The notes below the pieces were generated by a model. It worked only from the letters and a program-made list of their open reading frames with translations, did not search any database and was not told where the DNA came from. This document shows, piece after piece, positions 35,779 to 44,353 of a stretch of DNA of 64,000 nt (position 1 is its first letter; the number at the start of each line of letters is the position of its first letter). Location: the NCBI RefSeq assembly GCF_005869935.1, contig NZ_SZQF01000001.1, positions 930,001-994,000 on the forward strand, written 5' to 3'. Source of the stretch: Winogradskyella algicola. Lineage in GTDB: Bacteria > Bacteroidota > Bacteroidia > Flavobacteriales > Flavobacteriaceae. The translations under genes and the position numbers were made by a program.

Positions 35779-35835
35779 TTTGTCATCCTGAACTGTCACA
35801 CTGAGCTTGTCGAAGTGTTGTTTCAGGATCTCAAT
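35779..35835 (+). repeat. Dispersed repeat family A, upstream of paaH
   Basis: TTTGTCATCCTGAACTGTCA to TTTCAGGATCTCAATA. Starts at the end of the dehydratase frame and reaches to about 13 bases before the paaH ATG. Confidence 0.85.
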
Positions 35836-35847
35836 ATAAAAACAAAT

Positions 35848-37026
35848 ATGAACGTAGGAATAATAGGTTCAGGAACAATGGGAAGTGGCATCGCCCAAGT
35901 AGCGGCAACTGCAGGTTGTTCTGTAAAATTATACGATACCAACCAAGAAGCTTTAGATAAAGCTAAAGCAAGCCTTGAAAAAATATTAAATAGACTCATT
36001 GAAAAAGGTCGAATAGATACTGAAGAAAAAAACAGAATTCAGTCAAATATCACGTATGTCGATAGTCTAAAAGCACTAGCAGATTCAAATCTTACGATTG
36101 AAGCTATCGTTGAAAATATCGATATCAAGAAGAAAGTCTTTTCAGAATTGGAAAGCTATGTTGCGGATGATTGTATTATAGCATCAAACACGTCGAGTTT
36201 ATCCATAGCATCCATAGCATCATCATTGCAAAAACCGGAGCGTTGTATCGGAATTCACTTTTTCAATCCAGCACCATTAATGAAGTTGGTTGAGGTCATT
36301 CCAGCAGTGCAAACCTCAAAAACGGTTTTAGATAAATCCGTTGAAACCATAAAAAGTTGGAAGAAAACAGTAGCTGTTGCCAAAGATACACCTGGTTTTA
36401 TCGTAAACCGTGTGGCGCGACCATTTTACGGAGAAGCCTTAAGAATTTACGAAGAAGGCATTGCTGATTTTGAAACCATTGACCATAGCTTGAAAACATT
36501 GGGAGGTTTTAGAATGGGACCATTCGAATTAATGGATTTTATTGGTAACGATGTCAATTACACCGTAACAGAAACCGTGTTTACAGCCTTTTATTTCGAC
36601 CCAAGATACAAACCCAGTTTCACACAAAAGCGTTTAAGTGAAGCAGGCTATTTAGGACGAAAATCAGGAAAGGGCTATTACGATTATGATTCTAGTGGAA
36701 AAATCATAAATAGTTGTCATCATGAACTTGATTCAGGATCTCATGAAGAATTAGCACAAACCATTTTCGACCGTGTTTTAGTTATGCTCATTAACGAAGC
36801 AGCAGACGCTTTGTTTTTAAACATCGCATCAGTAGAAGATATAGACAACGCAATGACCAAAGGTGTTAATTATCCAAAAGGATTATTAGCATGGGCAGAT
36901 GAAAAAGGCATTGATTGGTGCGTAACCAAACTAGATGAATTATACAATGAGTATCACGAAGACCGTTACCGATGCAGTCCCTTGTTGCGTAAAATGAATA
37001 AAGAAAATAAAACATTCTTTAACTAG
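35848..37026 (+). CDS. paaH: 3-hydroxyacyl-CoA dehydrogenase PaaH with repeat-encoded insert
   Basis: NAD-dependent oxidation of 3-hydroxyadipyl-CoA. 392 residues from ATG 35848 (upstream in-frame codons lie in a repeat). Rossmann motif GIIGSGTMGSGIAQ near the start, NTSSLSI and GIHFFNPAPLMKLVE with the catalytic His, then the C-terminal dimer domain. Residues 290-299 (CHHELDSGSH) are encoded by a short copy of dispersed repeat A and are not expected in the family; they fall between GKGYYDYD and the next helix, a loop that may tolerate them. Confidence 0.92.
   Translation: MNVGIIGSGTMGSGIAQVAATAGCSVKLYDTNQEALDKAKASLEKILNRLIEKGRIDTEEKNRIQSNITYVDSLKALADSNLTIEAIVENIDIKKKVFSELESYVADDCIIASNTSSLSIASIASSLQKPERCIGIHFFNPAPLMKLVEVIPAVQTSKTVLDKSVETIKSWKKTVAVAKDTPGFIVNRVARPFYGEALRIYEEGIADFETIDHSLKTLGGFRMGPFELMDFIGNDVNYTVTETVFTAFYFDPRYKPSFTQKRLSEAGYLGRKSGKGYYDYDSSGKIINSCHHELDSGSHEELAQTIFDRVLVMLINEAADALFLNIASVEDIDNAMTKGVNYPKGLLAWADEKGIDWCVTKLDELYNEYHEDRYRCSPLLRKMNKENKTFFN
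36714..36744 (+). repeat. Short family A repeat inside paaH
   Basis: TTGTCATCATGAACTTGATT then CAGGATCTCAT, differing at one base from the intergenic element at 37528-37555. It is kept in frame within the coding sequence. Confidence 0.85.
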
Positions 37027-37027
37027 C

Positions 37028-37108
37028 GTCAGTTCGAGTGCGAAGCGTATCGAGAACAAGCCAAACTTCTCGATACAATTTTCTGTCGAAAATCACTCGA
37101 AGTGACAA
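37028..37108 (+). repeat. Dispersed repeat family B, paaH-paaI junction
   Basis: GTCAGTTCGAGTGCGAAGCG through CTTCTCGATACAATTTTCTG to TCACTCGAAGTGAC; the outer ends are inverted repeats. Confidence 0.75.
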
Positions 37109-37116
37109 ATTGAAGT

Positions 37117-37521
37117 ATGAAAGGAGAACAAATCCCACATAAAATGTTAAGTCAAGATGCATTCAGCACTTGGTTAGGCATTGAAATTTTAGAATGTGAA
37201 ATTGGTCGTTGTCGCGTGGCAATGACGGTTCGCAAGGAAATGCTTAATAGTATGGGAAAAGCACACGGTGGAATCAGTTATGCATTAGCAGATACCGCTT
37301 TTGGTTTCGCAGCAAATACACACGGAAAGTTTGCTGTGTCCATAGAAACCAGCATCAACCATATTGAAGCATTAAATGAAGGAGATTATTTAGTTGCTGA
37401 ATCTGTGATAGAAAACGTAAAAAACAGACTCGGATTTAATATTGTAGAAGTAAAACGAGGATATGAACTGGTAGCACTTTTTAAAGGTGTTGTCTATCGC
37501 ACTCAAAAAGATTGGGAATAA
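37117..37521 (+). CDS. paaI: Phenylacetyl-CoA pathway thioesterase PaaI
   Basis: 134-residue hotdog-fold thioesterase that frees CoA from dead-end intermediates. GKAHGGISYALADTAFGFA is the PaaI signature, with the catalytic region around HGG and ADTA. Sits between paaH and paaJ. Confidence 0.92.
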   Translation: MKGEQIPHKMLSQDAFSTWLGIEILECEIGRCRVAMTVRKEMLNSMGKAHGGISYALADTAFGFAANTHGKFAVSIETSINHIEALNEGDYLVAESVIENVKNRLGFNIVEVKRGYELVALFKGVVYRTQKDWE

Positions 37522-37527
37522 AAAGAC

Positions 37528-37555
37528 TTGTCATCCTGAACTTGATTCAGGATCT
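37528..37555 (+). repeat. Short family A repeat, paaI-paaJ junction
   Basis: TTGTCATCCTGAACTTGATT then CAGGATCT; the ends form the hairpin ATCCTGAA/TTCAGGAT. Minimal form of the repeat. Confidence 0.8.
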
Positions 37556-37628
37556 AAAAAGAATAGAGAAAAATAAATAGTAAGAAGTTCGACTTCAATT
37601 TCGATTTCGGCTTCGATTTCAAAATAAT

Positions 37629-38837
37629 ATGGAAGCATACATAATAGACGGCATAAGAACACCAATAGGAAATTACAAAGGTACATTATCTGCTGTAAGA
37701 ACAGACGATTTAGCAGCTTTAGTCATCAAAGAAATAGTAAAACGAAACCCAAACATCCCAAAAGAAGCATACAACGATGTTATTCTTGGTTGCGCCAATC
37801 AAGCCGGAGAAGACAACCGAAACGTTGCACGTATGGCATCACTTTTAGCAGGATTACCATTTACAGTTCCAGGAGAAACTGTAAATAGATTGTGTAGTTC
37901 AGGTTTGTCAGCAATTATTCACGCAAACAGAGCGATAAAAGCAGGAGATGGAGATGTGTTCATTTCAGGAGGTGTTGAAAATATGACACGCGGACCATAC
38001 GTTATGGCAAAACCATCAAGCGCTTTTGGAGGCGATTCAAAACTGTACGATTCCACATTCGGATGGCGTTTTGTAAACCCAAAAATGCACGAAATGTATG
38101 GCACAGACGGAATGGGAATGACAGCTGAAAATCTTGTCGAAAAATATAATATTTCAAGAGAGGACCAAGATGCATTCGCATACTGGAGTCAGATGAAAGC
38201 GTCACAAGCGCAAGAAAACGGACGATTAGAAAAAGAAATTGTACCTGTCGAAATTCCACAACGCAAAAAAGACCCAATCGTTTTTGCAAAAGACGAATTT
38301 GTAAAACCAACAACATCAAAAGAGATTTTAGCCAAATTACGACCAGCCTTTAAAAAAGAAGGAGGAAGCGTAACCGCAGGAAACGCATCAGGATTAAACG
38401 ACGGAGCAGCCGCAACCATTATCGCTAGTGAAGAAGCTGTAAAAAAATATAATCTAAAGCCTTTAGCGCGCATCGTGAGTTCTGCTGTTGTGGGTGTGGA
38501 GCCACGAATTATGGGCATCGGTCCAGTCGAGGCGTCCAATAAAGCTTTGGCAAAAGCCGGATTAACAATGGACGATATCGACATCATAGAGCTCAACGAA
38601 GCCTTCGCAGCACAAACGTTGGCGTGCACCAGAGCTTGGGGATTGGCAGACAATGACCCAAGAATCAACCCAAATGGGGGTTCTATCGCAATTGGCCATC
38701 CGCTTGGCGTTACAGGCACCAGAATCGCCTATTCAGCGGCTTTAGAGCTCAAAGAGCAAAACAAGCGCTACGCATTGGTAACGATGTGTATTGGCGTGGG
38801 TCAAGGCTATGCAGCTGTTATTGAAAATATGAGTTAA
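37629..38837 (+). CDS. paaJ: 3-oxoadipyl-CoA/3-oxo-5,6-dehydrosuberyl-CoA thiolase
   Basis: 402-residue thiolase. Nucleophile Cys89 in NRLCSSGLSA, acid/base His in GGSIAIGHPLG and second Cys387 in TMCIGVGQG. The opening AYIIDGIRTPIGNYKGTL is typical of the PcaF/PaaJ subgroup, and the operon context supports the phenylacetate role. It could also serve the beta-ketoadipate pathway. Confidence 0.92.
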   Translation: MEAYIIDGIRTPIGNYKGTLSAVRTDDLAALVIKEIVKRNPNIPKEAYNDVILGCANQAGEDNRNVARMASLLAGLPFTVPGETVNRLCSSGLSAIIHANRAIKAGDGDVFISGGVENMTRGPYVMAKPSSAFGGDSKLYDSTFGWRFVNPKMHEMYGTDGMGMTAENLVEKYNISREDQDAFAYWSQMKASQAQENGRLEKEIVPVEIPQRKKDPIVFAKDEFVKPTTSKEILAKLRPAFKKEGGSVTAGNASGLNDGAAATIIASEEAVKKYNLKPLARIVSSAVVGVEPRIMGIGPVEASNKALAKAGLTMDDIDIIELNEAFAAQTLACTRAWGLADNDPRINPNGGSIAIGHPLGVTGTRIAYSAALELKEQNKRYALVTMCIGVGQGYAAVIENMS

Positions 38838-38855
38838 ATTATTGTTTTTCGTTAC

Positions 38856-40022
38856 ATGAATAAAATTCTGATTTTATTAATTCTATTAATTACTAATATA
38901 TCCTCTGGTCAGGATAAAAGCTGTGATTGCCTAAATAGTTTAGAAGAGATTTCCAAAAAGATTAAGTTAGCCAAGAGTTATAAGTCTCAGATTAAAACTA
39001 AATCAGATGAATTCAGATTTGAAGAATGGAAAAACCAAATAATAAAGGAAATTAGTGAAGATAGTCTTAAGGATTATTTTTGTTTAGGATATCTTCAAAA
39101 ATACATCTCTTTTATAAAAGATAATCACAATATGATTTATCAAAAGACGGAAGCCGATTTATTTAAGCCTTTGTTTTATGAAAGAGAAGTTGATGATGTT
39201 ATTGACTCAGATTCAATTTCTGGAATTTACTATTCGGGTAACGAAACTATAAAACTTATAAAACATTCAAATTCGAGCTGGTTGGGTGTTATGGATACTT
39301 CAGATTCTGATATTTGGAAAAATGGTGCCATAAGATTAAAGCTTAACAAAACCTCAAAAGGGAAATTTGAAATATTCGAGCATTATAAAAACGGCTTACT
39401 CGTATACAATAACAATATAGAAATAAAGAACAATAGAATAGGAAACACCTTTTGGAATAAAGACAACACGTATCATTTTTATAAACAACACGAAGAAAAT
39501 TTCGGTTTTAAATCTTTAGACGCTAATCATGACTATATAAATATCAAAACCCTTAAGCGAACATATGAGCTAATGGATGAAGCTGATACGTTTTACAACG
39601 ATTTAAAGCAAAAATTAGTCAAGCCTTATTTAATTATAGATTTAAGAAACAATGGAGGTGGTTCTTTATTGCAAACAAAATCACTTATTAAATTGTTAAA
39701 AAAGACAAAAGAAATCAAAAAAATTTATGTGCTTATCAATTTTTTAACAGCTAGTGCGGCAGAAATAAGTACGCTTCGGCTAAAAGACGATAAGCGCACT
39801 GTTATTGTCGGCGAGAATTCAAAAGGGGCAGTGTCATATGGTTATGGAAATGAAGGGATAGCAGGAAGATTAAATTGTGATTCTATTGAATATGCGTTTT
39901 CCATAGAAGTGATTAAAAATGATTATTTAAAGTATGAACAAGTTGGTATAACACCAGATGTGCTACTAAATAATGATAAAGATTGGATAAGAAGGATAAT
40001 TGAGTTAAATCCAAAAGAGTAA
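38856..40022 (+). CDS. S41 family peptidase, exported
   Basis: 388 residues with a signal peptide (ILILLILLITNISSGQ). The C-terminal part is an S41 (tail-specific protease-like) catalytic domain: IIDLRNNGGGSLLQTKSL, the probable catalytic serine in NFLTASAAEIS and GENSKGAVSYG. No PDZ domain is obvious. The gene sits inside the paa cluster between paaJ and paaZ but has no role in that pathway. Its Lys/Asn/Ile-rich make-up looks more AT-rich than its neighbours, suggesting a later insertion. Confidence 0.8.
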   Translation: MNKILILLILLITNISSGQDKSCDCLNSLEEISKKIKLAKSYKSQIKTKSDEFRFEEWKNQIIKEISEDSLKDYFCLGYLQKYISFIKDNHNMIYQKTEADLFKPLFYEREVDDVIDSDSISGIYYSGNETIKLIKHSNSSWLGVMDTSDSDIWKNGAIRLKLNKTSKGKFEIFEHYKNGLLVYNNNIEIKNNRIGNTFWNKDNTYHFYKQHEENFGFKSLDANHDYINIKTLKRTYELMDEADTFYNDLKQKLVKPYLIIDLRNNGGGSLLQTKSLIKLLKKTKEIKKIYVLINFLTASAAEISTLRLKDDKRTVIVGENSKGAVSYGYGNEGIAGRLNCDSIEYAFSIEVIKNDYLKYEQVGITPDVLLNNDKDWIRRIIELNPKE

Positions 40023-40095
40023 AGATGGTAGATTAATGATAGGAGAACTGCTTCAAAAAAAACAAAGTCGATAATACATAATCTTAAACAGTAAG

Positions 40096-42636
40096 ATGAA
40101 GAATAAAATTCAACACTACGTCCAAGGACAATGGACTACAGGAAAAGAAGAAGGAGCACCAATTTACGATGCTATAACAGGCGAACATTTTACAAATTGG
40201 GCTGTTGAAGGATTAGATATTCCTGAAGTTCTTCACTACGGACGCACAAAAGGAGGCGAAGTACTTCGTAAAATGACCTTTCAAGAGCGCGGTAATATGC
40301 TCAAAAAATTGGCACTTTACCTTACAAAGCGCAAAGAACAATTTTACGATTTAAGTTACAGAACTGGCGCAACGCGTGTAGATAGTTGGATAGATATAGA
40401 AGGTGGTTTTGGTAATCTGTTTGCCAATGCATCATTACGAAAATTATTTCCAAACAAACCATTCCACGTAGAAGGCGACCCAATCGATTTGTCTCGTGGC
40501 GGACGTTTTATGGCACATCATATAATGGTGCCAAAAAAAGGTGTTGCAGTGCACATCAACGCGTTTAATTTCCCGGTTTGGGGAATGTTAGAAAAGTGTG
40601 CTGTAAACTGGATGGCAGGTGTGCCAGCAGTAGTTTTGCCTGCGCCATCATCAGCTTATTTAGCAGAGGCAGTAGCGAGAGAAATTATTAATTCGGGTAT
40701 TTTACCAGAAGGCGCACTTCAAATCATAAACGGGACAGTTAAAACCATTTTAGATACCGTCGAGTCTCAAGATGTCGTCACCTTTACAGGTTCAGCCGCA
40801 ACTGGTCGCTTATTAAAAGCGCATCCAAGATTAATTGAAGAATCGGTGCCTTTCACTATGGAAGCTGATTCGCTTAACGCCTCTATTTTAGGCGAAGATG
40901 CAGTTCCTGGAACACCAGAATTCAAATTGTTCGTTAAGGAAGTTCGAAAGGAAATGACCGTAAAAGCTGGACAAAAATGTACGGCCATCCGACGCATTAT
41001 TGTTCCTGAAAATTTAGTTGAAGATGTTCAAATCGCATTAGCAAAAGAGCTCGATAAAGTCACCATTGGCGACCCAAGACTTAAGGAAGTGAGAATGGGT
41101 TCATTGGTGAGTAAGCAACAAGTTGAAGCAGTGAAAAGTTCTATTGCAGATATCAGTAAAGAAGCTGAAATGGTTTATGGCAATTTGGATAATATTGAGA
41201 CTATTGGAGCGGATGCCAACAAAGGTGCATTTATAAGTCCAGTGGTGTTTAGAACTGATAATCCTTTCCAGAATAGTGTTGTTCACGAGCGCGAAGCATT
41301 CGGACCAGTAAGTACCATTATGCCTTACAAGTCAATGGACGAAGCTGTGCAATTAGCACAAATGGGTAAAGGCTCGTTAGTGTCTTCTATTGCAACTTAT
41401 GATGATAACATCGCGACGGATTATGTAGTTAATGCAGCGAGTCATCACGGACGTATTTTGGTGATTAATCGCGAAATGGCAAAACAAAGTACAGGTCACG
41501 GTTCGCCATTACCTTACTTAGTTCACGGAGGTCCAGGACGTGCTGGTGGAGGCGAAGAAATGGGTGGAATGCGTGGTATTAAACACTATTTGCAACGAAC
41601 AGCCATTCAAGGAACACCATCAACCATCACTGAAATTACTGGCATTTATCAGCAAAATGCAAAATATAAAGAAGCTGAAGACCATCCGTTTAAGTACCAT
41701 TGGGAAGACATTCAACCAGGAATGTCTTTAAAAACACACAAGCGTACGCTTACGGATTCCGATATTCAGAATTTTGCCAATTTAACTTGGGACCATTTCT
41801 ATGCACATACAGATATAACCTCACTAGATGGCAGTATTTTTGAAAAACGAACAGCACACGGTTATTTTATAATTTCGGCTGCAGCTGGATTGTTTGTGTA
41901 TCCAAATAAAGGTCCTGTAGCGGCAAATTACGGTTTGGATTCTATCCGATTTTTAAGACCGTTATACCACAACGATACCATTTATGTGCGTTTAACTTGT
42001 AAGGAAAAAGTAGATAGAGATGTGTCGTCAACAGAGCATCCAAGTGGTATTGTAAAATGGCACGTTGAGGTGTTTGATGCTAATTTTGAAAACCGACCAG
42101 AAAGTCAAAAAACAGACAAAGATAGTCCGTTGGTTGCAGTCGCTACCATTTTAACAATGGTCCAGAAAAAGCAAGAAACATTTGTTGAGATGACTGAAGA
42201 GAAAATTAACGAGTGCTTATCAAAGTTAAAAGCAGACACCAAACCAAAATGGGGCATTATGACGCCTCAACATATGATTGAGCATTTGGAGTACACTTAT
42301 AAAATTGCATCTGGCGAAATTCAAGATTTTGAAATTGCCACACCAGAAAAGATTTTAGATAAGGTGCACGCAAGCTTGTATAACTATAGAAAGTTTCCGC
42401 AGAACACTCAATTTCCGCAGTTAGAAAAAGACACGTTAGACGATTTAAAACATCAAGATTTAGAAACAGCGATTGAGAAATTTAAGGAACAGCGTAAAAA
42501 ATACATAGAGTTTTTCAAGGAAAATCCAGATGCTAAATTGAAGAATTTAGTATTTGGCGAGTTGAATCGTTACGAGTCCTATTTGCTTGATCGTAAGCAC
42601 CTTAATCATCACTTTGAGCAGTTCAATTTGTTATAA
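40096..42636 (+). CDS. paaZ: PaaZ with extra C-terminal DUF1569/DinB-like domain
   Basis: Opens the oxepin-CoA ring and oxidises the resulting aldehyde. 846 residues against about 680 in E. coli. Residues ~1-515: aldehyde dehydrogenase with the nucleophile in KAGQKCTAIRR and Glu in FTMEADSLNA. Residues ~540-685: MaoC-like hydratase with WDHFYAHTDITSLDG and RTAHGYFIIS. Residues 691-846 are additional, four-helix-like sequence with MTPQHMIEHLEYTYK and FGELNRYESYLLDRKHLNHH, resembling DUF1569 of the DinB superfamily including its spaced histidines. Confidence 0.93.
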   Translation: MKNKIQHYVQGQWTTGKEEGAPIYDAITGEHFTNWAVEGLDIPEVLHYGRTKGGEVLRKMTFQERGNMLKKLALYLTKRKEQFYDLSYRTGATRVDSWIDIEGGFGNLFANASLRKLFPNKPFHVEGDPIDLSRGGRFMAHHIMVPKKGVAVHINAFNFPVWGMLEKCAVNWMAGVPAVVLPAPSSAYLAEAVAREIINSGILPEGALQIINGTVKTILDTVESQDVVTFTGSAATGRLLKAHPRLIEESVPFTMEADSLNASILGEDAVPGTPEFKLFVKEVRKEMTVKAGQKCTAIRRIIVPENLVEDVQIALAKELDKVTIGDPRLKEVRMGSLVSKQQVEAVKSSIADISKEAEMVYGNLDNIETIGADANKGAFISPVVFRTDNPFQNSVVHEREAFGPVSTIMPYKSMDEAVQLAQMGKGSLVSSIATYDDNIATDYVVNAASHHGRILVINREMAKQSTGHGSPLPYLVHGGPGRAGGGEEMGGMRGIKHYLQRTAIQGTPSTITEITGIYQQNAKYKEAEDHPFKYHWEDIQPGMSLKTHKRTLTDSDIQNFANLTWDHFYAHTDITSLDGSIFEKRTAHGYFIISAAAGLFVYPNKGPVAANYGLDSIRFLRPLYHNDTIYVRLTCKEKVDRDVSSTEHPSGIVKWHVEVFDANFENRPESQKTDKDSPLVAVATILTMVQKKQETFVEMTEEKINECLSKLKADTKPKWGIMTPQHMIEHLEYTYKIASGEIQDFEIATPEKILDKVHASLYNYRKFPQNTQFPQLEKDTLDDLKHQDLETAIEKFKEQRKKYIEFFKENPDAKLKNLVFGELNRYESYLLDRKHLNHHFEQFNLL

Positions 42637-42648
42637 AAAAATAATTAA

Positions 42649-42678
42649 TGTCACCTCGAGCGCAGTCGAGAGGTCTCA
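42649..42678 (+). repeat. Dispersed repeat family C, paaZ-crotonase junction
   Basis: TGTCACCTCGAGCGCAGTCG then AGAGGTCTCA; CTCGAGCGCAGTCGAG is nearly palindromic. Two related copies are inside the E2 gene. Confidence 0.75.
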
Positions 42679-42697
42679 CAAATAAAACAAAATAATA

Positions 42698-43450
42698 ATG
42701 AGCCAACCATACGTAAAATTAGAAATAGAAAACCAAATAGGATACATCGAATTTTTTCATCCTGCGCATAACTCATTACCAGGAAATATTCTGGCTGAAT
42801 TATCACAAACAATAACTGATGCTGGAAATAATGAGAACATTAAAGTCATTGTTCTTAAAAGTGGAGGTGATAGAACATTTTGTGCTGGAGCAAGTTTTAA
42901 CGAGTTGATAAATATCAATGATGAAGCCACAGGAAAAGTCTTCTTTTCAGGATTTGCCAACGTGATTAATGCAATGCGCAAATGTCCAAAATTTATCATT
43001 GGTCGCGTGCAAGGAAAAACCGTTGGTGGTGGAGTAGGTGTTGCTTCGGCAACCGATTATTGTATGGCAACAAAATTTGCAGCCATAAAGTTAAGCGAGC
43101 TAAACGTTGGTATCGGTCCGTTTGTTGTTGGTCCGGCTGTAGAGCGCAAGTTAGGATTAAGCGGAATGTCACAAATCGCCATTGATGCCAATACGTTTTA
43201 TCCTGCAGAATGGGCAAAACAAAAAGGCTTATTTACACAAGTATTTGATACTACAGATGAATTAGATGAAGCCGTAAAAACCTTTGCCGAAAATCTTTGC
43301 AATTACAATCCAGAAGCAATGAATGAAATGAAAAAAATCTTCTGGCAAGGTACCGAAGATTGGGACATGCTTTTAGCTGAAAGAGCAGCCGTTAGTGGTC
43401 GTCTAGTATTAAGTGATTTTACAAAAGAAACATTAAAACGATTTAAATAA
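42698..43450 (+). CDS. Enoyl-CoA hydratase/isomerase family protein (PaaF position)
   Basis: 250-residue crotonase. The first oxyanion region is CAGASFNEL and the second GKTVGGGVGVASATDYC. In typical hydratases the latter reads GGGCELA with a catalytic Glu, which here is Gly; the second catalytic Glu appears kept in LSELNVGIGPF. Missing one Glu is more common in isomerases. The expected paaF hydratase of the pathway is otherwise absent from the window, so this gene may fill that step, but the motif argues for caution. Confidence 0.8.
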   Translation: MSQPYVKLEIENQIGYIEFFHPAHNSLPGNILAELSQTITDAGNNENIKVIVLKSGGDRTFCAGASFNELININDEATGKVFFSGFANVINAMRKCPKFIIGRVQGKTVGGGVGVASATDYCMATKFAAIKLSELNVGIGPFVVGPAVERKLGLSGMSQIAIDANTFYPAEWAKQKGLFTQVFDTTDELDEAVKTFAENLCNYNPEAMNEMKKIFWQGTEDWDMLLAERAAVSGRLVLSDFTKETLKRFK

Positions 43451-43451
43451 A

Positions 43452-43571
43452 GGGAAGCCCATCCTAACCTTCCCAAAAGGAAGGAAATAGTAAACATAGA
43501 AAATGAAAAAGTACAGAAGAGTAAGAACACAGGAGTGTTTTTCCCCTCTGGGGAAATTAAAAGGGGCTGAA
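43452..43571 (+). repeat. Intergenic repeat family F with two hairpins
   Basis: CCTTCCCAAAAGGAAGG (43469-43485) and TTCCCCTCTGGGGAAA (about 43541-43556) are short palindromes typical of flavobacterial intergenic elements. The stretch also holds a 24-codon frame ending at the paaY start. Confidence 0.5.
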
Positions 43572-43573
43572 TT

Positions 43574-44170
43574 ATGATTTACGCATTCCAAGGATACACA
43601 CCAGTCGTACACGAAAGCAGTTTCGTGCACCCATTGGCAGCAGTCACAGGCAATGTCATCATTGGTAAAAACTGTTACATTGGTCCAGGTGCTGCCATTC
43701 GTGGAGATTGGGGGCAAATCATTTTAGAAGATGGTGTTAACGTGCAAGAAAACTGTACAGTGCATATGTTTCCGGGTAAATCTATTACCCTAAAAGAAAG
43801 TGCGCACGTTGGTCATGGAGCCATCATTCACGGAGCCAATTTGGGTCGTAATTGCCTCATTGGTATGAATACCGTAATTATGGATGATGCCGAAATTGGA
43901 GATGAAAGTATCGTTGGCGCAATGGCATTTGTTAAGGCCGAAACTAAAATTCCACCACGTAGTTTGGTGGTTGGTAATCCAGCAAAAGTCATCAAGCAGG
44001 TAAGCGACGAGATGATTGCTTGGAAAACTAAAGGAACGCAATTGTATCAGCAATTGCCAAAAGATTGTCACGAGACTTTGAGAGAAGTAGAACCATTTCG
44101 AGAAGTACCAAAAGATAGAATAGTACAAGAAAACACGTATGCTACATTACGTGATTTTATGAAAAAATAG
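43574..44170 (+). CDS. paaY: PaaY-like hexapeptide-repeat protein
   Basis: 198 residues of left-handed beta helix, gamma-carbonic anhydrase type: NVIIGKNCYIGPGAAIRGDW, NCTVHMFPGKSI, HVGHGAIIHGA and GMNTVIMDDAEIG with metal-ligand histidines. PaaY is reported as a thioesterase that helps remove inhibitory CoA adducts in phenylacetate breakdown; the position in the cluster fits. Confidence 0.88.
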   Translation: MIYAFQGYTPVVHESSFVHPLAAVTGNVIIGKNCYIGPGAAIRGDWGQIILEDGVNVQENCTVHMFPGKSITLKESAHVGHGAIIHGANLGRNCLIGMNTVIMDDAEIGDESIVGAMAFVKAETKIPPRSLVVGNPAKVIKQVSDEMIAWKTKGTQLYQQLPKDCHETLREVEPFREVPKDRIVQENTYATLRDFMKK

Positions 44171-44180
44171 AAAAGATGAA

Positions 44181-44231
44181 CGTCACTTCGAGTGATTTTT
44201 GAGGGACGAGAAAATTGTATCGAGAAGTTTA
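44181..44231 (+). repeat. Dispersed repeat family B, partial copy
   Basis: CGTCACTTCGAGTGATTTTT through AAAATTGTATCGAGAAGTTT; left half only. Confidence 0.7.
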
Positions 44232-44280
44232 TAAGTAATTACGATCAAAATAAGTTTACTCGATTTAAAAATAAAGGCAC

Positions 44281-44300
44281 AAACTAACAAACGCTAGTTA
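44281..44300. promoter_or_regulatory. Putative operator upstream of the E2 gene
   Basis: AAACTAACAAACGCTAGTTA matches the palindrome at 29248-29267 at 16 of 20 positions, with eight identical bases in the left arm and an imperfect right arm. It follows a possible -7 box TAAGTTTA at 44251. Confidence 0.55.
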
Positions 44301-44310
44301 ATGCGTTTAG

Positions 44311-44338
44311 CCATTCCGCACTTTATGCGGAATCTAAA
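44311..44338 (+). repeat. Dispersed repeat family E half
   Basis: CCATTCCGCACTTTATGCGG then AATCTAAAT; GATTCCGC/GCGGAAT palindrome as at 18264-18343. Confidence 0.6.
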
Positions 44339-44353
44339 TTGAAGATAAAGACT

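Noticed and set aside
43503..43577. A 24-codon frame (MKKYRRVRTQECFSPLGKL) whose stop overlaps the paaY start
   Set aside because: Much of it is made of the family F hairpin repeat, so the frame is probably accidental; no supporting composition or conservation can be seen.
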